Positions 1 to 8,970 of a stretch of 64,000 nt of DNA are shown here, piece after piece. Made by a program: the position numbers and the translations under genes. Position 1 is the first letter of the stretch; each line of letters starts with the position of its first letter. The stretch lies in contig NZ_QLLR01000026.1 of NCBI RefSeq assembly GCF_003259615.1, forward strand, positions 30,230 to 94,229. The letters are read 5' to 3'. Under the pieces are notes generated by a model, which ran no database searches, was not told the origin of the DNA, and saw only the letters and a list, made by a program, of their open reading frames with translations. This stretch comes from Pedobacter cryoconitis. GTDB taxonomy: Bacteria > Bacteroidota > Bacteroidia > Sphingobacteriales > Sphingobacteriaceae.

Positions 1-698
1 GTATTGCAATATCTAAACCAGCAGCAGGGATTAATCAGCAGGCTTATATTGTACATGATACCCAAAAGGTAAAATTACTGACTGAGCTGATGAAAAATGT
101 TGATTTCCCAAGTATTTTGATTTTCGCTTCTACTAAAGAAAAAGTTAAAAACCTGGGTAAAGTTTTCCGTGGCCTTGGCTTTAAAGCAGAGGCTTTCCAC
201 TCCGATCTCGGACAAAAGGAAAGAGAAGCTATTTTATCAGAATTTAAGAATAAACGCGTTCCGGTATTAATTGGAACTGACGTACTTTCCAGAGGAATTG
301 ATGTAGAAGGGATTTCACTGGTGATCAATTTTGATGTACCTCATGATCCTGAAGATTATATTCACAGGATTGGCCGTACAGCGAGAGCCGCAACTACAGG
401 TACAGCGATCACTTTAGTGAATGATAAGGATAAACGCAAGTTTGCCAACATTGAAAAGCTGATTGACAAGACTATTGAAAGGATGCCTTTACCTGAACAT
501 TTAGGGGAAGCACCGGTAGAAACAGCAGCAACTTCGTCTTCAAGACCAGAAAATAACAGAGACAGAAAAGCACCTCAGCGCAAGTTTTGGAAAAAGAAAC
601 CTAAAACTGAAGGTTCTTCGCCAAGGGCGGAGGGTTCTTCACCAAAAGCGGAAAGTTCTGCACCAAAAGCAGAAGGTGCAGCACCAAAAGCTGATTAA
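1..698 (+). CDS. DEAD-box RNA helicase, C-terminal part (5' end outside window)
   Basis: The reading frame is open from the first bases of the window, so only the C-terminal RecA-like domain and tail are present. It contains the helicase C-domain motifs: SILIFASTK (motif IV region), GTDVLSRGIDVEG (motif V) and HRIGRTARA (motif VI). Such enzymes unwind short RNA duplexes in ribosome assembly or mRNA decay. The basic tail (residues after PLPEHLG) ends in four 7-residue repeats rich in Glu, Ser, Pro, Lys and Ala, a typical low-complexity RNA-binding tail. A strong terminator follows. Which paralogue this is (RhlE-like is likely) cannot be decided without the N-terminal half. Confidence 0.93.
   Translation, partial: IAISKPAAGINQQAYIVHDTQKVKLLTELMKNVDFPSILIFASTKEKVKNLGKVFRGLGFKAEAFHSDLGQKEREAILSEFKNKRVPVLIGTDVLSRGIDVEGISLVINFDVPHDPEDYIHRIGRTARAATTGTAITLVNDKDKRKFANIEKLIDKTIERMPLPEHLGEAPVETAATSSSRPENNRDRKAPQRKFWKKKPKTEGSSPRAEGSSPKAESSAPKAEGAAPKAD
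609..692 (+). repeat. Four 21-bp in-frame repeats in helicase tail
   Basis: The last codons of the helicase gene form four 21-bp units encoding EGSSPRA, EGSSPKA, ESSAPKA and EGAAPKA. Codons differ between units, so the array is old enough to have drifted, while the Lys/Arg-Ala ending of each unit is kept. Confidence 0.8.
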
Positions 699-748
699 TA
701 TAAAAACTGCTTATCGCTTATTCATGTAAATTTTAAGCAGTTCTAAGG

Positions 749-780
749 CAGGAGCAATTTTTATTGCTCCTGTTTTTTTA
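749..780 (+). terminator. Rho-independent terminator after the helicase gene
   Basis: A 10-bp stem (CAGGAGCAAT / ATTGCTCCTG) with a 4-nt T loop is followed by seven T. It lies between the helicase stop and rarA and ends only 11 nt before the rarA start codon. Confidence 0.85.
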
Positions 781-791
781 TCTTTACATTT

Positions 792-2072
792 ATGCAAAAC
801 CTACCTCCATTAGCAGAACGCATGCGTCCGCAGAATCTGGACGAATATGTTGGACAACAACATTTGGTAGGACCGGATGCCGTTTTGCGCAAAGCCATAC
901 AAAGTAGCCAGCTTCCGTCAATGATTTTCTGGGGCCCTCCCGGAGTCGGAAAAACTACTTTAGCTTATATCATTTCTCAGACACTGGATCGTCCGTTTTT
1001 TAACCTGAGTGCAATCAATTCTGGTGTAAAAGATATTCGCGAAGTCATTGATAAGGCAGCACTATTAAAAGATAGCTTTCTGGGTTTACCGATCTTATTT
1101 ATTGATGAGATTCACAGGTTCAGCAAATCACAACAAGACAGCTTACTTGGCGCGGTAGAACGCGGACTGGTGACTTTAATTGGTGCGACCACAGAAAATC
1201 CCTCCTTCGAAGTTATTTCCGCTTTATTATCCCGCTGCCAGGTTTATATCCTGAAATCCCTGGATGAGGAAGAACTGTCTGGTTTATTGCAGACTGCAAT
1301 CCGCGAAGATGTAACACTGAAGGAAAAGAAAATTACCATAAAAGAGCATGAGGCTTTAATCCGTTTATCTGGCGGTGATGCCCGGAAATTATTAAATGTT
1401 CTTGAAATTGCAGTGAACGGTATCGGTGGGGATACGATTGTGCTCACCAACGAAAATGTATTGAAACATGCACAGCAGAACCTCGCTTTATATGATAAGG
1501 CCGGGGAACAGCATTATGATATTATCTCTGCTTTTATCAAGTCTATCAGGGGAAGCGATCCCAACGCCGCGGTCTATTGGCTGGCCAGGATGATTGAAGG
1601 TGGTGAAGATCCGCTGTTTATTGCCAGAAGGTTATTGATCCTGGCTTCTGAAGATATTGGCAATGCCAATCCGAATGCTTTATTGTTAGCAAATAATTGC
1701 TTCCAGGCGGTCAATGTAATTGGTTATCCTGAAGCCCGGATTATTCTTTCGCAGGCGGTAACTTATCTGGCTTCTTCAGTCAAAAGTAACGCATCATATG
1801 AAGCGATTAATAAAGCACAACAGCTCGTTAAACAGACTGGTAATTTACCTGTTCCGCTGCATATCAGGAATGCACCGACTAAACTGATGAAAAACATCGG
1901 CTATGGGAAAGATTATAAATATTCTCATGGGTATGAAGGCAACTTTGCCGCACAGGAATATCTGCCTGAGCTGATCAGCGGAACTAAACTTTATGATCCC
2001 GGCCATAATCCGGCAGAAGAGAAACTCCGGGAAAAGCTGAAGCAAAACTGGAAAGATAAGTATGGTTACTAG
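792..2072 (+). CDS. rarA: Replication-associated recombination protein A (RarA/MgsA AAA+ ATPase)
   Basis: A 426-residue clamp-loader-like AAA+ ATPase acting at stalled or gapped replication forks. The Walker A GPPGVGKTT sits at about residues 48-56, the Walker B DEIHRF at about 105-110, and the sensor-1 region GATTENPSF follows. The C-terminal half has the MgsA tetramerisation region (RGSDPNAAVYWLARM). Length and start (MQNLPPLAERMRP) are normal for the family. It follows a strong terminator, so it is probably transcribed alone. Confidence 0.96.
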   Translation: MQNLPPLAERMRPQNLDEYVGQQHLVGPDAVLRKAIQSSQLPSMIFWGPPGVGKTTLAYIISQTLDRPFFNLSAINSGVKDIREVIDKAALLKDSFLGLPILFIDEIHRFSKSQQDSLLGAVERGLVTLIGATTENPSFEVISALLSRCQVYILKSLDEEELSGLLQTAIREDVTLKEKKITIKEHEALIRLSGGDARKLLNVLEIAVNGIGGDTIVLTNENVLKHAQQNLALYDKAGEQHYDIISAFIKSIRGSDPNAAVYWLARMIEGGEDPLFIARRLLILASEDIGNANPNALLLANNCFQAVNVIGYPEARIILSQAVTYLASSVKSNASYEAINKAQQLVKQTGNLPVPLHIRNAPTKLMKNIGYGKDYKYSHGYEGNFAAQEYLPELISGTKLYDPGHNPAEEKLREKLKQNWKDKYGY

Positions 2073-2285
2073 CTTTGATAGTGACTAAACATTTGTGCCA
2101 ATTAATTATCTTTTTCAAAACAAATTGTACAGAATTGTAGTCAATTTCGATAATTTCAGACAATCTCCTGTCAGTTATACCCGGAAATTTATACAAAATC
2201 TCTGTCTTATCATAAGAAATCACAAAAAACTTACACTTGGCATCACCTTTGAGTAAATGCCCTTATAAACAACTAATTTATTATC

Positions 2286-2966
2286 ATGATTACTTCGAAA
2301 TTTAAAATAGCTGCATTCAGCATCGCTTTATCCTTAACTGCCATGGGTTTTCAAGGATGTGACAGTTTAACAAAAACACAAAAAGGTGCTGGTATCGGTG
2401 CTGCTGCTGGTGGTGTTTTAGGTGCTATTATTGGTAAAAAAGCTGGTAACACTGCAATTGGAGCAATTTTAGGTGGTGCAATTGGTGGTACTGCAGGTGG
2501 GTTCATCGGTAAACGTATGGATAAACAAGCAGCTGAAATTCAGAATGCTATTCCAAACGCAGAAGTAGTACGTGAAGGTGAAGGTATTATTGTAAAATTT
2601 GATAGTGGTATCTTATTCGATTTTGATAGTGCAAACTTAAAAGCACAAGCAAAAGATAACGTAAAATCATTAGCGGGATCATTGGAAAAATATCCTGATA
2701 CTGAAATCAAAGTTATTGGTCATACAGACAATAAAGGTACTGAAGCTTATAACATGAGCCTTTCAGAAAGAAGAGCAGCATCTGTTAAAGCTTATGCAGT
2801 TACACAAGGTGTACCATCGTCACGTTTAACTACTGTAGGTAAAGGTTTCTCTGAACCAATTGCAGACAATGCAACTGACGCTGGAAGAGCTGCTAACCGC
2901 AGAGTTGAGATCGTTATTGTAGCGAATGATCAATTGAAAAAACAAGCGCAACAAGCTAACAACTAA
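2286..2966 (+). CDS. OmpA-family lipoprotein with glycine-zipper segment
   Basis: 226 residues. An N-terminal hydrophobic signal ends in a lipobox-like GFQGC, with the lipidated Cys at about 25. A Gly/Ala-rich glycine-zipper segment covers about residues 37-75 (GAGIGAAAGGVLGA). An OmpA C-terminal peptidoglycan-binding domain follows, with GHTDNKGT, LSERRA and a closing NRRVEI. It probably anchors the outer membrane to peptidoglycan. It resembles the YiaD/Pal group. It is monocistronic: a 213-nt gap precedes it and a strong terminator follows. Confidence 0.93.
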   Translation: MITSKFKIAAFSIALSLTAMGFQGCDSLTKTQKGAGIGAAAGGVLGAIIGKKAGNTAIGAILGGAIGGTAGGFIGKRMDKQAAEIQNAIPNAEVVREGEGIIVKFDSGILFDFDSANLKAQAKDNVKSLAGSLEKYPDTEIKVIGHTDNKGTEAYNMSLSERRAASVKAYAVTQGVPSSRLTTVGKGFSEPIADNATDAGRAANRRVEIVIVANDQLKKQAQQANN

Positions 2967-2998
2967 AAAATATTAAGATCTACCTATTTTAATAACAT

Positions 2999-3033
2999 AA
3001 AAAGCCGGAGTAATTATACTCCGGCTTTTTTTT
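2999..3033 (+). terminator. Rho-independent terminator after OmpA lipoprotein
   Basis: The stem AAAGCCGGAGTA / TACTCCGGCTTT (12 bp, ATTA loop) is followed by a run of T. It lies between convergent genes; the run of A before the stem could also let it serve the minus strand. Confidence 0.88.
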
Positions 3034-3058
3034 GGCGATAGATTTTTTTTATCCTGTC

Positions 3059-3403
3059 TTATTGATAGATGTCTTCGAAATAATGAATAGCCAGAGATTT
3101 CAAGAGCAGCTCCTGCTCCATCATGGCAAATGAGGGAACTTGTTTCACCAGTTTCCAATGTGGCCATCCGTCCTGATCCAGACCTTCAAGCTCATAAAAT
3201 CCCATTTCACTCATTAAACGGCAAGTGGCAATGTGCATCAGCTCTTCTTTTTGACGTTTGCTGTACTTTCCTGGCCCCTTACCTAATTCCTGAACGCCTA
3301 TCAAAAATAACATTACCTTTAAATCAGGTATATCGGAGTCAAATTCTTCAGCAATTTTTTGCTGTAGAAGTTTCCATTTTGCGTGTATTTCTGCGGGCTT
3401 CAT
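3059..3403 (-). CDS. Conserved hypothetical protein, about 114 residues
   Basis: A soluble, acidic-to-neutral protein with no signal peptide or membrane segment. I recognise no domain with confidence. The ATG start at 3403 is preferred over an in-frame TTG six bases upstream, because that TTG lies inside the promoter-like box TATCTTTG (3407-3414). The gene would then be transcribed with almost no leader. It stands alone between two genes on the plus strand, with a terminator just beyond its 3' end. Confidence 0.75.
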   Translation of the reverse strand: MKPAEIHAKWKLLQQKIAEEFDSDIPDLKVMLFLIGVQELGKGPGKYSKRQKEELMHIATCRLMSEMGFYELEGLDQDGWPHWKLVKQVPSFAMMEQELLLKSLAIHYFEDIYQ

Positions 3404-3406
3404 ACA

Positions 3407-3414
3407 CAAAGATA
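3407..3414 (-). promoter_or_regulatory. Bacteroidota -7 box TATCTTTG, 3 nt before start codon
   Basis: Matches TAnnTTTG. Its 3' end is 3 nt from the ATG at 3403, so the transcript should begin at or next to the start codon. No TTG at the usual -33 spacing was found. Confidence 0.5.
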
Positions 3415-3536
3415 AAAAATATAAGAGCCTGCTTCCTATTTATTGAATAAATACAAAGAGTTAAACGGTTTATGACAATATTATTAAAACATCAATTTTT
3501 TGATTGACTAATTTAGCTGCTCAAATAGAGCAATTG

Positions 3537-4553
3537 ATGACTAAAGTAATCTCGACTGGCCTGATGGCCTACGGCATGTCCGGCAAAATATTTCACGGCC
3601 CTTTTCTGACTGCACATCAGGGGTTTAAACTGCATGCAGTTACGGAACGGAATCAAAAAAATGCAGAGAAAGATTTCGCCGGTATCATCAGTTATGATAG
3701 CACTGACGAATTGCTAAATGACAAAGAGATTGACCTGATCGTTATCAATACGCCTAATAACACGCATTATGAGTATGCTAAACAAGCATTGCATGCGGGT
3801 AAACATATTTTGGTGGAAAAGCCATTCGCAGCCACTTCTGCAGAAGCTATCGAAATCTTTAAATTAGCTGAATCTCTGGGCAAAAAGGTGTTCGTTTACC
3901 AGAACCGCAGATGGGACAGCGATTTTACAGCCGTAAAAAACATCATTAAAAGTGATAAACTGGGTAAATTGTCAGAGGTCCACTTCCGGTTTGACAGGTA
4001 TAAAGCAAGTATCGGTGTAAAAAGCTTTAAAGAAGAGCCGATTGCAGCCAGTGGTTTACAGTATGACCTTGGGCCGCATTTAGTAGATCAGGCGATCAGT
4101 ATTTTTGGCAAACCGCTATCATTTCATAAGGTATTAGGTAAAAACAGGGAAAATACACAGGTAGATGATTTCTTCTCGATCCATTTGAGTTATCCGGATA
4201 GTTTGAATGTTTTTGTACATGCCAATATGATGGTGACTGATATTCAGCCTTCTTTTGTACTGCATGGAAAAAACGGGAGTTTTATTAAAGAACGGGCGGA
4301 TGTACAGGAAGAACAATTGTTAAAGGGAATTAAGCCCAATGAGCCTGGTTTTGGAATTGAAGCCAAGGGAAAAGAAGCGGTATTAACTTTAATCAGTGAG
4401 AGTGGAGAAAGAACAAAACGTTTGGTTCCTTCTAAACCTGCCAGTTATATTTCCTTATTTGAAGCAGTTTATCAGGCACTGGTCCATAAAGAAGTTTATC
4501 CGATACAAGAAGAAGAGATCCTGGCTCAGCTTGAAATCCTGGAGGCAGAATAA
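3537..4553 (+). CDS. Gfo/Idh/MocA-family NAD(P)-dependent oxidoreductase
   Basis: 338 residues from the ATG at 3537; an upstream in-frame TTG (3504) would add residues not typical of the family. The N-terminal Rossmann fold has AYGMSGK near residues 11-17, and the EKPFA motif marks the sugar-oxidoreductase family. The C-terminal half matches the GFO_IDH_MocA_C type (GLQYDLGPHLVDQ). It likely oxidises or reduces a sugar or inositol; the substrate cannot be read. The stop codon overlaps the next start (TAATG), so the two genes are translationally coupled. Confidence 0.93.
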   Translation: MTKVISTGLMAYGMSGKIFHGPFLTAHQGFKLHAVTERNQKNAEKDFAGIISYDSTDELLNDKEIDLIVINTPNNTHYEYAKQALHAGKHILVEKPFAATSAEAIEIFKLAESLGKKVFVYQNRRWDSDFTAVKNIIKSDKLGKLSEVHFRFDRYKASIGVKSFKEEPIAASGLQYDLGPHLVDQAISIFGKPLSFHKVLGKNRENTQVDDFFSIHLSYPDSLNVFVHANMMVTDIQPSFVLHGKNGSFIKERADVQEEQLLKGIKPNEPGFGIEAKGKEAVLTLISESGERTKRLVPSKPASYISLFEAVYQALVHKEVYPIQEEEILAQLEILEAE

Positions 4554-5332
4554 TGATGCCTTACCTGATCTTACTCGCCGCCTTTATAGTTGCACTATAT
4601 TTCATTTTCCGCAGTAAAAAAACTAAACAAGTTTCACAAAATGCGATGAATGAAACTGACAGGCAGCTTTTGCTGAGTCACGTGGCTTATTATCAGCATT
4701 TAGACCAGGATAACCGTTTAAAGTTTGAGCAAATGCTGCTGGACTTCTTAAGTTATGTGCGTGTGGAAGGTATAGACCTTGTGCCTGATGCCACAGATCG
4801 TTTATTAATTGCATCGAGTGCAATTATTCCGGTTTTTGGATTCGGGCAATGGAAGTATCAGAATCTCCATGCTGTAATTTTATACCCTGATACTTTTAAT
4901 AAAGACTTTCAGTTTGAAGGTGGTGACCGGAATATTCTTGGAATGGTCGGTACGGGCTATATGAACGGACAAATGATTTTATCCCGCTCTGCGTTATTGG
5001 AAGGATTTTCTATCAGTACAGATAAGGAGAATACTGCGATCCATGAGTTTGTACACTTACTGGATAAATCGGACGGGGCAACAGATGGTATTCCTGAAAA
5101 CCTGATGCCGCATCAGTATATTATTCCGTGGGTAAAAATGATCCACCAGGAAATCAGCAGGATTGAGGCTGGTAAATCAGATATTAATCCGTATGCGGTG
5201 ACCAATGAAGCTGAATTCCTTGCAGTAGTGTCAGAATATTTCTTTGAAAAGCCAGCGCAGTTCAAAGAGAAACACCCTGAGCTGTATCAGATCCTTGCCG
5301 CAACTTTCTCACAAGATCCGGTAAAGAAATAA
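4553..5332 (+). CDS. mtfA: MtfA-like zinc metallopeptidase (M90), membrane-anchored
   Basis: 259 residues. One N-terminal transmembrane helix (about residues 3-20) is followed by a cytosol- or periplasm-facing peptidase domain. The zinc motif HEFVH lies at about 164-168 and the family-typical NEAEFLAVVSEYFF segment at about 218-231. In E. coli MtfA controls the glucose-transport repressor Mlc; a PTS role is not expected here, so only the peptidase fold is transferable. The start overlaps the oxidoreductase stop by 1 nt; a second ATG follows immediately (4556). Confidence 0.88.
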   Translation: MMPYLILLAAFIVALYFIFRSKKTKQVSQNAMNETDRQLLLSHVAYYQHLDQDNRLKFEQMLLDFLSYVRVEGIDLVPDATDRLLIASSAIIPVFGFGQWKYQNLHAVILYPDTFNKDFQFEGGDRNILGMVGTGYMNGQMILSRSALLEGFSISTDKENTAIHEFVHLLDKSDGATDGIPENLMPHQYIIPWVKMIHQEISRIEAGKSDINPYAVTNEAEFLAVVSEYFFEKPAQFKEKHPELYQILAATFSQDPVKK

Positions 5333-5336
5333 ATGG

Positions 5337-5358
5337 AGAACCTGCCTGGGCAGGTTCT
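5337..5358. terminator. Hairpin between convergent genes
   Basis: A 10-bp perfect inverted repeat (AGAACCTGCC / GGCAGGTTCT) lies in the 38-nt space between the mtfA stop and the convergent hydrolase stop. The T-tract is weak, so it may be an imperfect or bidirectional terminator. Confidence 0.5.
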
Positions 5359-5370
5359 TATAATTTGTTC

Positions 5371-6360
5371 TTATAACCCGCCCAATAAAGCAACTGTAAA
5401 TTCTGTAGGGACTTCCAGGTGAGGAATATGGCCACTACCATCAAATTCAATCAGCTTGGCGTTAGGTATCCTGCCTGCAATCTGTTTTCCGAGTACTTTG
5501 TACTGTCCATGCAATGCTTGTTGCTGAGGGCTTAATAAGCCTTTACCAACTATCGTTTTATCTTCTTTACCAATAAACAGAATTGTTGGAACTGTGATGT
5601 TCTGGAACTCATAAACCACTGGCTGTTCGTAGATCATTGTAAAGGTCATTGCTGCTACTTTTGCCCAGCGCGCGTAGTCCGAACTGAAAGTCACTCCCGC
5701 ACCTATTCTGACTAATTCATCATATTCAGGTTTCCACACGGTGAAGTAAGAGCTTTGATAGTATTTTTTGATACTTTCTGCCGTAGCTTTCAATTCTGTT
5801 TTATATTGTTCTTCTGTGGTTACATAAGGGACAAAGGCGCGGTAATCTTCCAGCCCGATAGGGTTTTCCAGCAATAGTTTTTCTGTAGTCTGCGGATACA
5901 TCAGCGCAAACCGGGTGGCTAACATCCCTCCCATAGAATGGCCGAGGATATTTGCTTTCTGAATACCTAAGGTATCCAACAATGCTTTATTCCAGCGCGC
6001 AAGCTGATGAAAGCTGTAATGAATAAATGGTTTGGAAGATTTACCAAATCCGATCTGATCAGGAACAACAACCCTGAATCCTCTGCCGGTTAAAGCCTTG
6101 ATTACATTAGTCCAGTAATATCCGCCAAAGTTTTTACCATGAAATAAAACTACTGTCCTGCCATTTGCATTTTGTACAGGTGCAATATCCATATAGGCCA
6201 TCTTAATATCTTGTCCTTCGGTATGGATAGGAAAGTATTTTACCGGGTAAGGATATTTTACATTTTCCAGGGTAATAGACAGGGTATCTGCCTGTTGTGC
6301 AGATGCAGAAAAAGACAGACAAAATAAAAGGATTGCTGGCAGCAGTAGTTTTTTGAACAT
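5371..6360 (-). CDS. Secreted alpha/beta hydrolase
   Basis: 329 residues with a clear signal peptide (MFKKLLLPAILLFCLSFSASA, cut before QQAD). The alpha/beta hydrolase core has an oxyanion HGKNFGG, a nucleophile elbow GHSMGG (Ser at about 142) and a closing His in GSGHIPHLE. The acid is probably the Asp of GKEDKTI. Periplasmic or exported esterase, lipase or epoxide-hydrolase-like activity is possible; the substrate cannot be predicted. It lies downstream of the TonB receptor but a terminator separates them. Confidence 0.9.
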   Translation of the reverse strand: MFKKLLLPAILLFCLSFSASAQQADTLSITLENVKYPYPVKYFPIHTEGQDIKMAYMDIAPVQNANGRTVVLFHGKNFGGYYWTNVIKALTGRGFRVVVPDQIGFGKSSKPFIHYSFHQLARWNKALLDTLGIQKANILGHSMGGMLATRFALMYPQTTEKLLLENPIGLEDYRAFVPYVTTEEQYKTELKATAESIKKYYQSSYFTVWKPEYDELVRIGAGVTFSSDYARWAKVAAMTFTMIYEQPVVYEFQNITVPTILFIGKEDKTIVGKGLLSPQQQALHGQYKVLGKQIAGRIPNAKLIEFDGSGHIPHLEVPTEFTVALLGGL

Positions 6361-6435
6361 ATAATCTCAATCGTTTAGTACCTACAAACAAAGCAGGAAG
6401 TTGAAAGTTCTAAAACTAACGATTATTTTACAAGA

Positions 6436-6466
6436 AAACCCCGTTCCTTAACAGGAAGCGGGGTTT
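6436..6466 (-). terminator. Terminator downstream of TonB receptor
   Basis: AAACCCCG-TTCCT pairs with AGGAA-(G)-CGGGGTTT across a short loop with one bulged base. On the minus strand the stem is followed by TTTTCTTG. It separates the receptor from the hydrolase gene. Confidence 0.75.
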
Positions 6467-6507
6467 CGTTACAAACGTGTGTGTGTTTATTTGTGGTGTG
6501 TTGTGTG

Positions 6508-8826
6508 CTATTTTTTCAACGTAAATGGAAGCGTTACACCAAAAGTGATACTGCGTCCCATGTTGTAAATACCCAAAGTTGGGTCTTCATCACTTAATCT
6601 TCCTGGTTTAAAACGGCTCAGGTGATCATAGTAAGCTTTATTTAATAAGTTCTTACCAGCTGCATAAATCGTGATGTCCTGGTTTTTACTTAGTTTCAAC
6701 GTTGTTCCAATAGCAGCGTTTAACAAGGTATAACCTGAAGTTGGCTGCTCAAAGCTATCAATCTTGGTTTGTTTAAAGTAGTTATCAATTCCTACAGAAA
6801 CATAAGAATGAGAAGTACCGGCAAGAGTTGGCTCAAAACGTAATTCGTTATGTAAAGTAGCTGCAGGAATAAATGGAAGTGATTGTTTAGTGGTACGGTT
6901 TGTTGCCCTGGTATAAGAGAATCCATTCTCAAAGTGGATAAAACTAACCGGGTGTAAAGTTAACGATGCTTCTATACCACGTAAAAAGGCATTATTCTGT
7001 ACAAAGTTGTACACAGGGAAAGGCCTGTCATCTACAACTTTAGTTGTTCCGTCTGTGTTATAATAAATATAATCATTGATAAAATTGGCGAAACCACCCA
7101 AACTCGCGCTTACGTATTGATTTTGATAATCAAAGGAAGCATCAAACTGATAACTCTTCTCTGGTTTAAGATTTGGATTACCTACTTCGTAACGGAATAC
7201 ACCTTCATGTACGCCATTAGAGGCCAGTTCTGCAATATTCGGTGCTCTGAAAGCACTTCCTGCATTTGCTTTAAAACTAAAAGCCTCATTAAATTCGTGG
7301 GTATACCCTAAGGCTCCGGTAATGTGAGAGAATTTATTGCTGAATGCAGGATAGTTTGATTCCCCGCTAAACTCTTTACCCGTCATTTTTCTATGGTCAA
7401 AACGCACACCTGCATTAAAGGTATCATCATCCCATGTTTTTTTAACAAAAGCAAAACCACCGAATGCCTGCGTATCAAAATCAGGGATCAATTGTTCACT
7501 GCCAGTCGTATTTAAGCTATGGATATATTCTCCGGAAACACCAATAACCGGTGCCCAGCCATTCACTTCTTTGAACGAATATTTAAGGTCATAACTGTAT
7601 GTATAACTGTTCAGGAATAAATCAGGACCTGCATCAGCCTCACCCAGTTCTCTGCGCAAATTGTGCTGATAACCCAGGGTTGCTTTCAAACTGCCTTCCC
7701 CTAAAAGAATATTACTGTTTAACGCGATTTTATAGTGACGTACGTCTTGTTTAGGATAAGCTACTGTTCTGTCTTTATTTTGTGCATCAGAAAAAGGGTT
7801 ACCGTCAGCATCAACCAGCTGACCTGCATCGTTTCTTACGGGATCATAAAAACCAATATTAGTACGGAAAACAGAAGCGTCTAAATGCGCATATCCCCAT
7901 TTTTTATTCAATCCAACCTGTCCTTCAAAGTTAGTCTCATTGAAACCTGAATTCGGGACATATTCTGTTGGTGTTTTATAAGAATAAGCATTTTTGTAAG
8001 ATCCGCGTGCTTTGTAGATGAAGCCATTTTCATTTCCCTGCAACATTAATGAATTACCGGTCATTCCATTGTTGGTAGAATAATTCGTCAGAAATTCACC
8101 CCTTAAAGTTCCTTCAGGTGCTGGTAATCCATCCAGGATATTGATAACCCCGCCCAAAGCGTCTGAGCCGTACATTAAACTGGCAGGGCCTCTTAGAATT
8201 TCTACACGGTCTGCACTATACTGATCGATTTCAATTCCATGTTCGTCTCCCCATTGCTGTCCTTGTTGTTTTACACCGTCATTTAAAGTAACGACACGGT
8301 TATAACTCAGACCGCGGATAACTGGTTTTGAAATTGCCGGCCCCGTAGTAATCTGAGACACGCCCGGTACACGCGAAATCGCATCCATCAGGTTCGTAGA
8401 CGGACGGTATAATAAATCTGCTTTACTTACAGTAGTGACAGAGGTCGAGTTTTTACGGTTATCAGAACTGGATGCTGAACCGGTAATAACCACTTCTCTG
8501 CCTTCGATCACGCTTGGCTGTAAAGCGAATTCAAGATTTCCGGGGTTTGAAAAGTCAATTAATTGTGTGATTGTTCTATACCCGATATAACTAACCTGAA
8601 CAAGGAAGCGTCCGTGTGCAGGTGCATTCTTGAAGATAAATTCTCCATTTTGGTTAGTGATTGCAGAGGTGCGTAAATCAGGAATAGTGATTGAAGCACC
8701 TGGTAATGGTGTTTTAGTTTGAGCGTCAATAATTTTGCCTTTAAATTCAGCTACATCAGCCGCAAATGTGCTGGTAAAAATAAAAGCAGAAAGTAGTACA
8801 ACTAGTAATAGATGTATCTTTTTCAT
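6508..8826 (-). CDS. TonB-dependent outer-membrane receptor (ZnuD-like plug)
   Basis: 772 residues. A signal peptide (about 1-22) is followed by a carboxypeptidase-regulatory-like domain (about 26-108; GKIIDAQTKTPLPGA), a plug (about 115-235; ILRGPASLMYGSDALGGVI) and a 22-strand barrel ending in an aromatic-poor tail. The plug segment GPAISKPVIRGL and GQQWGDEHGIEID resemble zinc/copper-type receptors such as ZnuD (from memory of the family). The His-rich loops of Neisseria ZnuD are not evident. A His/Cys-rich exported protein is encoded 144 nt upstream on the same strand, supporting a metal substrate by inference. Confidence 0.93.
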   Translation of the reverse strand: MKKIHLLLVVLLSAFIFTSTFAADVAEFKGKIIDAQTKTPLPGASITIPDLRTSAITNQNGEFIFKNAPAHGRFLVQVSYIGYRTITQLIDFSNPGNLEFALQPSVIEGREVVITGSASSSDNRKNSTSVTTVSKADLLYRPSTNLMDAISRVPGVSQITTGPAISKPVIRGLSYNRVVTLNDGVKQQGQQWGDEHGIEIDQYSADRVEILRGPASLMYGSDALGGVINILDGLPAPEGTLRGEFLTNYSTNNGMTGNSLMLQGNENGFIYKARGSYKNAYSYKTPTEYVPNSGFNETNFEGQVGLNKKWGYAHLDASVFRTNIGFYDPVRNDAGQLVDADGNPFSDAQNKDRTVAYPKQDVRHYKIALNSNILLGEGSLKATLGYQHNLRRELGEADAGPDLFLNSYTYSYDLKYSFKEVNGWAPVIGVSGEYIHSLNTTGSEQLIPDFDTQAFGGFAFVKKTWDDDTFNAGVRFDHRKMTGKEFSGESNYPAFSNKFSHITGALGYTHEFNEAFSFKANAGSAFRAPNIAELASNGVHEGVFRYEVGNPNLKPEKSYQFDASFDYQNQYVSASLGGFANFINDYIYYNTDGTTKVVDDRPFPVYNFVQNNAFLRGIEASLTLHPVSFIHFENGFSYTRATNRTTKQSLPFIPAATLHNELRFEPTLAGTSHSYVSVGIDNYFKQTKIDSFEQPTSGYTLLNAAIGTTLKLSKNQDITIYAAGKNLLNKAYYDHLSRFKPGRLSDEDPTLGIYNMGRSITFGVTLPFTLKK

Positions 8827-8970
8827 ATGTCTGTATGGTGTTTTTTATACGAAGCATTCCTGAGCCGGAGCCCATTCAGGTTTCCTGATCAAATGTGTGT
8901 CTCTTTTGGATAATATTGCCTGAAGCCGTCCGGGTAAAACCCATCAATGCCAGCAATCAATTAGAATTGT

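Noticed and set aside
6475..6507. GT-rich tract after the TonB receptor gene as regulatory repeat
   Set aside because: Short and imperfect (GTGTGTGTGTTT...), downstream of the stop codon; no evident structure.
8827..8970. Possible cobalamin or other riboswitch upstream of the TonB receptor
   Set aside because: The region has a GC-rich hairpin-like stretch (about 8860-8885), but I found no B12-box-like conserved core and the gap is only 144 nt.
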